55,059 bases of DNA from positions 5,789 to 60,847 of the forward strand of contig NW_019776085.1 in NCBI RefSeq assembly GCF_001039355.2, written 5' to 3'. Each line of letters begins with the position of its first letter. The first letter of the stretch is position 1. The DNA is from Lingula anatina. Taxonomy: Eukaryota; Brachiopoda; Lingulata; Lingulida; Lingulidae. Below, in pieces: positions 23,771 through 33,399 of this stretch. The position numbers and the translations under genes were made by a program. The notes beneath the pieces are model-generated. The model saw nothing but the letters and a program-made list of their open reading frames with translations, did not search any database and was not told the DNA's origin.

Positions 23771-24874
23771 GAACTCAACGTGAAAGCCTATTTCATGTCG
23801 GTGGCGGTAACGGATAACATTAAACGATCGAAAAGCAGTAAGGAACAAACGGGATATTTGAATGCCGTTATGCGAATCAATTTGAAAAATTACACGTCGA
23901 CAGGAACGCTCCAAAAAAGTTTCTTACTGAAAGTGGCAGTCAGTGGCACCTATGACACCATAGACACCGGACATATACTCGGCATTCCAGCAGTAATGTA
24001 TGAAAGGTTTGGGGGTCCAGAGGATGTGAGAATGTTTGTAGTTGGTGGCGACAATGTTATAATATATTCAAGGCATGTTGAAGGAGGCCTCTCCAGATTA
24101 TATTTATACAATATTGATACATACGAGGGACCGAAGCGAATACAAGTTAAGAACATGACTCTTCAAAAATGGGAAAAAAACTGGGTGCCAATTACGTTAT
24201 CGACTTCTCGAATTCAAAGTGAAAGCACCTACAAAGCCAAAGAGAAGACATTTTATCTCGTTTATTCACTGTCTCCCGTCGTTTTGCTCAAATGCGACGT
24301 ACGCACTGCCGAGTGTGTCGAGCATTTGGCTGAAGGCGACCCAGGAATTAATGAAAAGACGGAGGCAATTCCTGCTTCAGCCGGCGACTCCCATAATCCA
24401 GTAAAACCCCTTCATTCAAAGCAAAGACCGCGAACATCCCTTTTGAGGAACAGCACCCCATTTCTGCACTATAAGGACGACCTCCATATTGCTCTTGTTC
24501 ACCGTCTTTTCCAGAGGGTGTACCACGTGTACTTGGCGGTCTTTAGCGCCAGACATCACGTTCTCGTGTACCTCAGTGAACCCGTGCGTTTTCATGCCGA
24601 CCTCTACTGCCTTGCTCCTGCGCCTAAATATATATTCCCATTTGTTTATCCAACTTCACTGATATTAAAAAACTCGGATACGTTACATATTGGAGCACAC
24701 GTGAATGACAAAGAAGTCGTTATGTTGAGGATGGAAGGAGTTCAAGCAATTATGGACACTCTCTTGAAGAAAAATCCACAGGAGGGACTCTCAGACAATG
24801 ACGTAGAACTCTACATAAAAACCCACGACTCGGCAAAGAGAATGAGAAACTGCAGCGGCAACTTTACGTGGTAG
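23459..24874 (+). CDS. Intronless type II membrane protein, family copy 1 (possible beta-propeller glycan enzyme)
   Basis: A 471-aa single-exon gene. The ATG at 23459 is chosen because it matches the start of the paralogue at 33400, and the reading frame above it has no ATG. The cytosolic tail is short and basic (RRLRLNNK). One membrane helix follows (about residues 24-38, WVSFGVILILFILD). The rest would be lumenal or extracellular, with several N-glycosylation sequons (NGT, NYT, NMT, NST, NCS). Spaced motifs GGPEDVRMF, EKNWVP, FYLVYSLSP, NSTPFL and FVYPTSLIL resemble the blade motifs of GH130/GT108-like five-bladed propellers (EDPR, KNW, GGTP, YPT), which suggests a Golgi glycan-modifying enzyme. 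That assignment is inference from motif order only. Downstream 0.45 kb is shared with copy 3. Confidence 0.75.
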   Translation: MHSNMKISLQRLGRRLRLNNKQIWVSFGVILILFILDKGAQKYYIPRKQTRQCNAESCEQKYVYNYVLAGITNEGNGTRVLRNAISTSYLNSFPNSLLNGKFDDELNVKAYFMSVAVTDNIKRSKSSKEQTGYLNAVMRINLKNYTSTGTLQKSFLLKVAVSGTYDTIDTGHILGIPAVMYERFGGPEDVRMFVVGGDNVIIYSRHVEGGLSRLYLYNIDTYEGPKRIQVKNMTLQKWEKNWVPITLSTSRIQSESTYKAKEKTFYLVYSLSPVVLLKCDVRTAECVEHLAEGDPGINEKTEAIPASAGDSHNPVKPLHSKQRPRTSLLRNSTPFLHYKDDLHIALVHRLFQRVYHVYLAVFSARHHVLVYLSEPVRFHADLYCLAPAPKYIFPFVYPTSLILKNSDTLHIGAHVNDKEVVMLRMEGVQAIMDTLLKKNPQEGLSDNDVELYIKTHDSAKRMRNCSGNFTW

Positions 24875-25462
24875 TTCACAGAAGACCATTGACGCATTCT
24901 GGAGGGCGTGGAGAGGTTAGGACAACAAGAGTAAATAAGTTTATTTCCACTTTTCGTAACCAAGTGGTGTAGGTCACAACATTGGCCATTTGTGTCGCTC
25001 AGCGGACATGGTGTCGCTCTTGTGATTCGATTGAAGGAGCAACGATTCGTTTTTTTATTAGCCTTGTACTTCTCGGGCGGTTCAAGCGTGATTTTATGAC
25101 AGTCTTCCAAATTATCTCTGTAGTTCCATCGTCCATTTTTAACCATCTTCCGACAAAAAAATTAGATGCCTGTGTATGTAAACTTGAAATATTCTGACCG
25201 TCTTCCGGAAGACCCAGGAGAGGGCTTCCGCCTGCCCTTATAATAACTTTAATCTAAAATAGGCGTTGCAAGAATTGATAGAGTTTGGATGGGTTTCGTG
25301 ACAGAAACCTGAGCAATACCGCGTAGTTGTTTTGTCGTGTAAAAGTGTCTCGTTCTTCATTTTTATTACATACTGCTAGCTTATACCCGTCAATTCAGCA
25401 TGGAACCATGATAAGAGATAGGTATACACGATTTATAGAATCTCTTTATATACTACATTCTC

Positions 25463-25496
<34 letters not shown>

Positions 25497-25640
25497 TATA
25501 ATTAAAAAAGGAAAAAGAAAAGAAAAACAGGACTGGGGGGGGGGGGGGGGTTGTACCTACTACGCAATGTCTCCTTGCCAAAGACAAAATCCACCACGCC
25601 ACCAAGTCTTGCTGTCTGACACGTTATTGCTGACAGTATA
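24875..25640. repeat. 3' flank shared with copy 3, plus short MITE
   Basis: About 450 bp after the copy 1 stop (through AGGCGTTGCAAGAATTGATA and ACCGCGTAGTTGTTTTGTCG, ending near 25350) matches 34825-35310 after copy 3. It includes a member of the TCTTCCAAATTATCT MITE family at 25096-25240. This shows the genes were duplicated as genomic segments. An (ATA)n run lies at 25465-25500 and a poly-G at about 25536. No gene is seen. Confidence 0.75.
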
Positions 25641-25641
25641 T

Positions 25642-25785
25642 GATATCCACCCCCAGCTTCAGAGATAACTTGACACTAACCTCTTCACTATAGCCTATGT
25701 TCATTGTGTCAAGTTACACGATGAAGATAGGCTATAGTGAAGAGGTTAGTGTCAAGTTATCTCTGAAGCTCAGGGTGATGATATC
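25642..25785. mobile_element. Long inverted repeat (about 58-bp arms, 28-bp loop)
   Basis: The arm 25642-25698 (GATATCC...AGCTTCAGAGATAACTTGAC...TATAGCCTAT) is almost the perfect reverse complement of 25727-25785. This is the shape of a fold-back or palindromic MITE. One arm is also found at 6704-6765 inside the GK5 copy A replacement, so it is a mobile or recombinogenic sequence. Confidence 0.8.
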
Positions 25786-27050
25786 CGTCGCACATACCGA
25801 AGCTTTAATTTTACAAATTTCAACCTTATTTCTGCATATAACATCAACAAAATACACGAGTACAATGTTAAAGATTGCTGGTGACTGTAGTGTTAAGCAT
25901 TATGTAATATTGCATCAAAATTGAAGAAAACCTTATTTTGGGTACTACTGCCGTAGTGACCATTAAAGGAAAACCATGTTACTTATGATCCTCAAATTTA
26001 CTGAAAATATTCATAGGGCTGAAGTGTCGCTTGTGTCGGAAAATCAGTGAGATTATTTTTTCTTTTTTGAAGCAATGCACTCTTTATGCAATTTTCATTC
26101 TCACATAGTTTTGGTGCTATATTGATACAATGGGTGGACAGTTTGAAATTGTCCCTTTGATAATCACTAGCTAAGTTCAGAGCTATTTAGTCACACGCCT
26201 AATTTAGTTTCAAGTGACCATTAAATGAGATTACACAAAACACACATGTTGAGATTTCCCTGTAAGCTCCCATAGGTTTAGCTCTCTGCCAGATACAGTT
26301 TGTAAAAGTCTAAATTAACACTATCACATAATTAGGAATCAGTGATAATTATGCTGGTAAATGTTGTTTAATATTGCAAATAAGTTTACAACAGAAAAAT
26401 TATTTTGTGTAATGCCAACATTAATGCTATAGATGAATAAAAGTGCCTTATTATCCTCGAACTCAGTGGGGTTATTCACATCTTGTTAATACAGTTAGAT
26501 TAAAGGTTTGAATAGCAGCTTTATTGGAATATTTTTTATGTTTTTTTTTTTTTTTAATTTTTCAAACACTGGCATTTTCAAGATGTGACTTTTAACTCCC
26601 ATCCATCTGACACTCTGTACATTTTCTTTATTTATTTAGTATTGGTTTTTATGTATTTAAACATTATGTAATATCATTGGATGCACTGTCATAATTTTTA
26701 CATATTGGGATTTTCATTATGTAAATCTGAACTCTCATGGATCTGAAACTGTAATCTTATTCACCATGTTACCTGTTGTGCTTGATTAAAATTTAGTGTT
26801 GAATGACTGTCCTGTTATGAGTATTATTAATTATTGCATCAAAGTTGACAAAATGACCTATTTTCTGCATCTTTATTTTTTTGCTTTTTGGCTGTACATC
26901 TGACAGCTTTGCTGCCTTGTTTTCAATTTTATTAACAGGGGTAATTAGTCATGCTTGAAAGATTTCACGGCCAAGTTCCATGCAGATAGTTTGTCTTATA
27001 ATTATAGAAAGCAAACACTGACATTTAGTACCCTTTATCACGCCTACAGA
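25786..27050. other. Intergenic DNA, part of a segment duplicated after copy 2
   Basis: From about 25863 (GTTAAGCATTATGTAATATT) this region is similar to 29560-30140. Shared blocks include TTACTTATGATCCTCAAATTTACTG and CATAGGGCTGAAGTGTCGCTTGT at 25980-26040 versus 29994-30055. No coding potential. Confidence 0.6.
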
Positions 27051-27054
27051 CAGG

Positions 27055-27304
27055 GGCGGTTCCAGGATTATTTGAAGGGGGGTCCGAAACTATACAAAGC
27101 CGACCATCGCCCCCTTGGCGTGGAGTTCGGGGCCCCAAAATATTTTTAGTGTTTTGGAGGGCAAACTTTGCCCTTTGGAACGGTTAATAACTATGATTCA
27201 GCGAGTCAAAATTCAAATTTCAAGAGGGAATATTGCTGTGGTATATTTTTCAGAAAACGAAGAGGGGGGGTCAGGACCCCCCCGCCCCCCAAATCCGCCA
27301 CTGT
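27055..27304. mobile_element. hAT-type MITE with 8-bp target-site duplication
   Basis: Termini GGGGCGGTTCCAGGATTATT and, at the other end, AAATCCGCCACTG, flanked on both sides by TACAGACA (8 bp, exact). Runs of G and C just inside the ends are typical. hAT elements make 8-bp duplications, so the assignment is firm for the class. A shorter relative of its right end lies at about 30118-30170. Confidence 0.8.
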
Positions 27305-27744
27305 ACAGACAGGATTTGTTCCCAGCAAAGAATGCCATTATGACGTAACCATATCGTTTTTTGGTTATATAAAAATCATGGTTACGTCATAATACCAGTC
27401 TGTGTTTGCTGGGTTTCCACAAGATATGCACAATCAATTTGACAGTAAAAATAGGGGATCCAGACAGTGTAATGAATAATGAAGTAATTATCCCTGTGCT
27501 TACCTGTCCACTTGCCAATCAAGTACTCTCATCACTCATCAGCCGTCTACGTTCTCTCTCATAGCGTTGGGCCAACAACAGGTACTATTTCACCATTATC
27601 CCATGAAGTCGCAGGCAATATCTTATGTGGAGATGAAGTCGCAAAATATCCTATGAAGTCGATTTGACAGTAAAATCAGAGCATTTATCCTATGAAGTGG
27701 TAATATACCACGAAGTATCTTAACACACGTTTCATAAATCTTTC

Positions 27745-28000
27745 ACTTATTATGCAGCCCTGCAGTGCCGCCGGAAGATAACAATTCTTATTCTGCGAAT
27801 GAATTTATAATAAAATTGGAAAGAGACGCTATAAATTATCCTACAATGCTTTTTACCTTGTTCTGCTGTAAGCGTCTGAGTTTGACAAAACTTGCCGTTG
27901 AAGTTACATAGTAAACCAAGGTAAATTACGTGACTGAACTGATTCACCCTTTCTTTATCAACACCGTTATTTCCATGTTTCATCCGCCCTTAACTAACCT
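27745..28000 (-). mobile_element. LINE reverse-transcriptase relic (minus strand)
   Basis: Minus-strand translation gives RVNQFSHVIYLGLLCNFNGK followed by FCQTQTLTAEQGKK. This matches the YLG..F..NG.F......L..QG.+A region near the end of the RT domain in LINE elements. It is degenerate and short. An opposite-orientation copy of the same stretch lies at 31715-31870, on the other side of family copy 2. Confidence 0.65.
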
Positions 28001-28319
28001 CTACTTCTAAATCATGTATGACCATTGCCTTCATCACTGTCAGTATCAGTATACAATTGACGGCTGTTAAGGCTAGTCCAAATTGAATATTTGACATTGT
28101 AGTCGTATTAAATTCCGTGTGCTTGCCACAAAAACATAGATCGATGGCATTTGAGGGGTTAGGGAAGACGTCGTAAGGGATGAACAGTACTATGAAGATG
28201 TCGTTTCAGCGTTTGGGTCGTCGTTAGCCAAAGGAGCACAGAAATATTATATTCCAAGGAAACAAACAAGACAGTGCAGCGCAGAGAGCTGTGAACAGAA
28301 ATATGTTTATAATTATGTC

Positions 28320-29540
28320 ATGGCAGGTATAAGCAATGAAGGCAATGGAACGCGGGTTTTAAGAACCGCCATCAGCACGTCTTACTTGAACAGCTTCCCA
28401 AACAGTTTATTAAACGGGAAGTTTGACGATGAACTCAACGTGAAAGCCTCCCTTATGTCGGTGGCGGTGACGGATAAGGTAAAACTTTCGACAGGAACGA
28501 GCAGTAGCGAAAAAACGGGATATTTTGATGCTGTTTTGCGAATCAATCTGATGAAGTACAAGTCGACAGGAACGCTCCAACATAGTTTCTTGATGAAAGT
28601 GGCAGTCAATGGCACCTATGACACCATAGATGCCGGACATATACTCGGCATTCCAGCAGTAATGTATAAATGGTTTGGGGGTCCAGAGGATGTGAGAATG
28701 TTTGTAGTTGGTGGCGACAGTGTTATAATATATTCAAGACATGTTGAAGGAGGTCTCTCCAGATTATATTTGTATAATATTGATACTTACGAGGGACCAA
28801 AGCGAATACAAATTAAAAACATGACTCTTCAAAAATGGGAAAAAAATTGGGTGCCAATAACGTTATCGACTTCTCGAATTCAAAGGGAAAGTGCCTACAG
28901 AGCCAAGGAGAAGATATTTTATCTAGTTTATTCACTGTCTCCCGTCGTTTTGCTCAAATGCGACTTACTCACAGCCGAGTGTGTCGAGCATTTGCCTGAA
29001 GGCGGGACAGGAATTAGTGAAAAGGCGGAGACAATTCCTGCTTCAGCCCTCGACTCCCATAATCCAGCCAAACCCGTTCCTTCAAAGCAAAGACCGCGAA
29101 CATCCCTTTTGAGGAACAGCACCCCATTTCTGCACTATAAGGACGACCTCCATATTGCTCTTGTTCACCGTCTTTACCAGAGGGTGTACCACGTTTACCT
29201 AGCGGTCCTTAGCGCCAGACGTCACGTTCTCGTGTACCTCAGTGAACCCGTGCGTTTTCATGCCGACATCTACTGCCTTGCTCCTGCACCTAAATATAAC
29301 TTACCATTTGTTTATCCAACTTCACTGATATTAAAAAACTCGGATACGTTACACATTGGGGCACACGTGAATGACAAAGAAGTCGTTATGTTGAGGATGG
29401 AAGGAGTTCAAGCAATTATGGACACTCTCTTAACGAAAAATCCAAAGGAGGGACTTTCAGACAATGACATAGAACTCTACATAAAAACCCACGACTCGGC
29501 AAAAAGAATGAGAAACTGCAACGGTAACTTTACGTGGTAG
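28320..29540 (+). CDS. Family copy 2, lost N-terminal membrane anchor (possible pseudogene)
   Basis: A 406-aa open frame colinear with copies 1 and 3 from their residue about 69 to the end, including GGPEDVRMF, EKNWVP, NSTPFL and FVYPTSLIL. Upstream, the old start survives at 28180 (MNSTMKMSFQRLGRR) but runs into TAG at 28225 after 15 codons. A net 61-bp deletion has removed the membrane segment and shifted the frame, rejoining at GCCAAAGGAGCACAG. Translation could only begin at the internal ATG (28320), giving a protein without anchor or signal. The rest of the frame is free of stops and changes are mostly conservative. The deletion is therefore young, or the truncated protein is still under selection. 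Confidence 0.65.
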   Translation: MAGISNEGNGTRVLRTAISTSYLNSFPNSLLNGKFDDELNVKASLMSVAVTDKVKLSTGTSSSEKTGYFDAVLRINLMKYKSTGTLQHSFLMKVAVNGTYDTIDAGHILGIPAVMYKWFGGPEDVRMFVVGGDSVIIYSRHVEGGLSRLYLYNIDTYEGPKRIQIKNMTLQKWEKNWVPITLSTSRIQRESAYRAKEKIFYLVYSLSPVVLLKCDLLTAECVEHLPEGGTGISEKAETIPASALDSHNPAKPVPSKQRPRTSLLRNSTPFLHYKDDLHIALVHRLYQRVYHVYLAVLSARRHVLVYLSEPVRFHADIYCLAPAPKYNLPFVYPTSLILKNSDTLHIGAHVNDKEVVMLRMEGVQAIMDTLLTKNPKEGLSDNDIELYIKTHDSAKRMRNCNGNFTW

Positions 29541-30180
29541 TTCACGATTAAAGATTGGTGGTGACTATACTGTTAAATATTATGTAATATTGCATCAAAA
29601 TGTAAGAAAGCCCTATTTTGGGTACTTCTGCCATAGTGACCATTTAAGGAAAATCATGTCACTTACTATTCTCAAACTTACTAGAAAGAAACGTAAGACA
29701 TAAATGCAGCTTTAGCTGGAAAACAAGTCTGGTTAACTGACTTTTCTGGAAGTAATACAAGTTTTTGTGAACCTTTCATCTTTTACATATTGGTATTTTT
29801 AAGGTGTGACTTCAAACCTCCTTTGTCTTTAAAACATTTGCTAGTCACATTTTCTGAACATCCATGATATTTTTATTTTATTATTAAAAATTGATGGTCA
29901 TTATGCTGTTAAACATCATGCAATATTGCATAAAAGTTGAAGAAAACCCTGCTTTGGACACTGCTGCCAGGATAACCATTGAGTGAAAACCATGTTACCT
30001 ATGATCCTCAAATTTACTGAAAAGATTCATAGGGCTGAAGTGTCGCTTGTATTGGAAAATCAGTGTGATTGTTTTCTGTTTTTGAAGCAATGCAATCTTT
30101 ATGTAATTTTCATTATTGCTGTGGTATATTTTTCAGAAAACGAAGGGGGGGTCCGGACTAAATCCGCCACTGTACGGACA
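29541..30180. repeat. 3' flank of copy 2, paralogous to 25863-27304
   Basis: Immediately after the stop, copy 2's flank joins sequence equivalent to about 25863 behind copy 1, so about 1 kb has been deleted relative to copy 1. The block ends with a remnant of the hAT MITE (AAATCCGCCACTGTACGGAC at about 30160-30180), mostly deleted internally. Confidence 0.65.
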
Positions 30181-30840
30181 GGATTTGTTCCCAGCAAAGA
30201 ATGTTATATACATACCTAGGGATGTTATGTGACCGTGGCGTTATGATGATCACTGTAGCCTGTCCATTTAGACAAGCTTCAGTGAAGATCGAGGGCAACC
30301 TCGAGCCGCTTCTCAAAAATATCTCGCTTCACTCGACATTTTTGCGTAGCGTCTCTCGGAAAACTCGGGTTTAACGTCGATGTAGTCTAGAATTTCACGA
30401 CTACATCTTGGTTAAATCAGTCGAGGTCTCTTAAATGCTGGAAGTCAAAGACAGATTGATCATGTGACCTTCTTGGCATCAAGAGAATAGTAATGTCGCT
30501 TGCGTTATATGTCTACCAGTAGACAAATTTAAAATCTCTCACACTCTTAAAAATTTTGCATAAACCTTTCACGTTTAACAATTATTATTTATAACTTTAT
30601 TACACTAAGTCATATCATATGGGTATGGTTTGAAAACAGGAATTAGTTTACATTTAAGCCACACGTGCATAGAAATTATTTGTAAATCTATAACTTTTTA
30701 ACGAGGGTTGTGTTATTTACCTTTTGTTTTTATGCTGTTCATTCTTCCTCTTTATCAGATATATCGGTAAAAAATCAAATATATTCCCCCTTTGAACTTG
30801 TAATTACATGTAGCATGGCCCATGCTCTGAAAACCGGCAC
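30181..30840. other. Intergenic DNA, nothing recognised
   Basis: AT-rich, no convincing frame. The segment around 30280-30390 contains several CTCGA- and GTCGA-type words but no defined repeat was found. Confidence 0.4.
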
Positions 30841-31230
30841 ATGTATATTCCGAAACCGCCACGTAGTAAAAAAAAATGTCACCAAAACGTAGAATTATTA
30901 CTCCTGTGGACTTGATATAAACATCCGTTTGGTTTTGACTATATTCCGTAACCGCCTCGTCGTCAAAAATAATAAAAAAAACTAGAATTATTACACCCGT
31001 GAACTTGAAATAAACATCCGTTTGATTTTGACCATATTCCGTAACCGCCTCGTCGTCAAAAATAATAAAAAAAAACTAGAATTATTACTCCCGTGAACTT
31101 GAAATAAACATCCGTCTGATTTTGACCATATTCCAAAACTGCCTCGTTGTCAGAAATATCACCAAAAAGTAAATTTCTTTCTCCTTTGCACTTGTGAAAA
31201 ATTAGTTAGACTATATTCCGGTCCGTCGCT
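30841..31230. repeat. About 94-bp minisatellite, 4-5 units
   Basis: Units start with ATATTCCGTAACCGCCTCG at about 30845 (variant), 30941, 31034, 31128 (variant) and 31213 (degenerate). Each carries AAAATAATAAAAAAAACTAG, GTGAACTTGAAATAAACATC and TTTGATTTTGACC. The middle units are nearly identical and the outer ones decayed, as expected for unequal exchange. Confidence 0.88.
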
Positions 31231-31549
31231 CCTTGTTAATCAGGAATGTCACTTAAAAATAGAGGTTTTGCTTTCTGCAGCAGGCCCAGCTAGGTGTGGC
31301 TCAGCTGAGAAGCGCACGGTCAGTGTCGACGATTGATTTAATACTTTTCACGCCAGTTGAACGACCATGACAAGTATTTAGCAAAAATTGACCAAATTGG
31401 TCAGACATTACGTAAGAATTTGGTGGGAGGTGACCAGCGCACGTGGACGAGTTTATTTCATATAACATCTCTAGTGCGTGATATAGGGTCACTTTAATCG
31501 GTTTTAGGGGTGTTTTAGGATGAAATGACTGTATTTTTTCTCGGTATGT

Positions 31550-31656
31550 ATGTCAAATAATACACTGTCACCCTCTCGCGATATATGCCATGAACACTTC
31601 TCGCTGACGCTCGAGGTGTTATGGTATATATCGCTCGAAAACAGTGTATTATCTCA
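31550..31656. mobile_element. Fold-back element with about 35-bp arms
   Basis: AATAATACACTGT...GATATATGCCAT at about 31556-31592 is the near reverse complement of ATGGTATATATCG...ACAGTGTATTAT at about 31620-31651. The short loop contains CTCGCTGACGCTCGAG. Likely a palindromic MITE. Confidence 0.7.
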
Positions 31657-31699
31657 CACATATACATTATGGTTACGTCATAATACCATTCTGTGTTTT

Positions 31700-32240
31700 T
31701 TTTTTACAAATGGGGGTTAGTTAAGGGCGAATGCAACATGGAAATATAACGGTGTTGCTATAGAAAGGGTGAATCAGTTCAGTCGCGTAATATGCCTTGG
31801 TTTACTTTGTAACTTTAACGGCAAGTTTTGTCAAACTCAAAAACATATAGCAGAACAAGGTAAAAGGCATTGTTTGCTTTTAGTAGCATGTTAAAAAATC
31901 ATAACTTTAATATGTCCACCAAATGTGCAGTGTTTGATAAGAAATTTAGTAGTATTTTAAATTATGCATCAGAAATATGGGGGTTTAACAAGGCAAGGAT
32001 ATAATAAAGGTACAAACGGTTTTTTGAAAAGAATATTAGATGTCAAATGAAGCACTAGTAATAACTTGATAAATTATGAAACCGTTAAGAGATTCAATCC
32101 AACATTTTCTTCAGTACTGTTGCGGTTTTTATGTGCTAAGTATAACTTTTTCAATTAAAATGTCAATCAGAAAAAAAGCATCAATTTCAAATCATGGTGA
32201 ACAGACACGTACAAGACATCCTTATAATTTATCTCTAAAA
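31700..32240 (+). mobile_element. Degenerate LINE reverse-transcriptase tail (plus strand)
   Basis: Broken frames recover RVNQFSRVICLGLLCNFNGK, AEQGK, then NYASEIWGF, FLKRILDVK and a STSNNLINYE-type run. These follow the order of the conserved end of LINE RT proteins (YG.E.WGF...KR.LGVK.ST.N....GE.GR.P). Several stops and shifts make it non-functional. The first 150 bp are an inverted copy of 27845-28000. Confidence 0.7.
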
Positions 32241-33260
32241 GATTACCAGGCTTGAAACAAAAACAGTACAATTTGTACTTATAAGGTATGCAATGTTATC
32301 TAAAGGTACTTACACATTTCTAAATTTCAAATGTGTGAATTTTACCATTGATGCCGCAAGAGAAAGATCATAAGATCCACCGATTATATTAATAATATGA
32401 AGATATAAAAGTATTATTAACAAATCATTTCCCAATACTGTGATTCATTGCACATTCCTCCTTTTTTCACATAAAATAATATATTTATGTGAAATTTTCT
32501 TATGACAAATAAGTATAGTTCATATAGTTTCAATTAAAGGTAAAAAAGTTGCCTCATAAGAAAATTGTCTTGAGTGTGACGAAATCTGTCGCACGTGTAC
32601 CCAAAGGGCAATTGCACATGTGTACCATTTTATACTTTAATGGGACTATTATGCGTAATATATAAAAACAGATCGTGGACTTCTCTTGGTCGACACACTA
32701 TTCACACAGTATATGCTATAGCCACACAGTGTATCATCATGGTAAGACAAGACACGAAAATATATAAATACTGCATCGTGTAGTAGTCATCAGGGGAATT
32801 CACTGTAATAGATTCATTCATTCATTATTCATTATTCATTTATTCAAATAGTATGTCAATTCAATCAACTTTATAGCTACATGATGGTTGCTTTCATCAC
32901 CCAATCTTTTTGGGAAAGTTACTTTAAAAATCGTTGTTGGTAAGTTCTTATACTTAAAATTCCCGTATCAGAGTAGAGGGATCAAAGTCCAGTGAACCCA
33001 CCGTGTATTGAAGGTCCATTAAAGCTTGGACGATCACTCAATTGCGACCATGCTCAGCTTTGATCTTTATCTCAGCGGGCGGGTTGGTTCTTTTGTTAGA
33101 AGAAAGCAAGACGTGATAATTACCCTACGGGGACTTGGTACTATTGTTAAGAGCAAGGAGTTGTAAAGAGAAAGCCAACACGGATGGCAATGTTATTTCC
33201 ATGAACGACACGCAGGGACCCGCAGAGTAAGGCAGGTTATATTCCGACGGCATTGTAAGA
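32241..33260. other. Upstream region of family copy 3, no gene seen
   Basis: AT-rich, with a TCATTCATT microsatellite at about 32812-32845. About 130 bp directly before copy 3 (33265-33399) resemble the 5' flank of copy 1 (23315-23458), marking the edge of the gene duplication. Confidence 0.5.
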
Positions 33261-33399
33261 CTGCATAATAAGTTCAAGATTTATGAAACGTGGCTAGACG
33301 AAATTGAATATTTGACATTGCAGCTGTATTAGAATTCGTGTGCTTGCCACAAAAACTAGATCGGTGGCGTTTGAGGGGTTAGGGAAGACGTTGTAAGGG

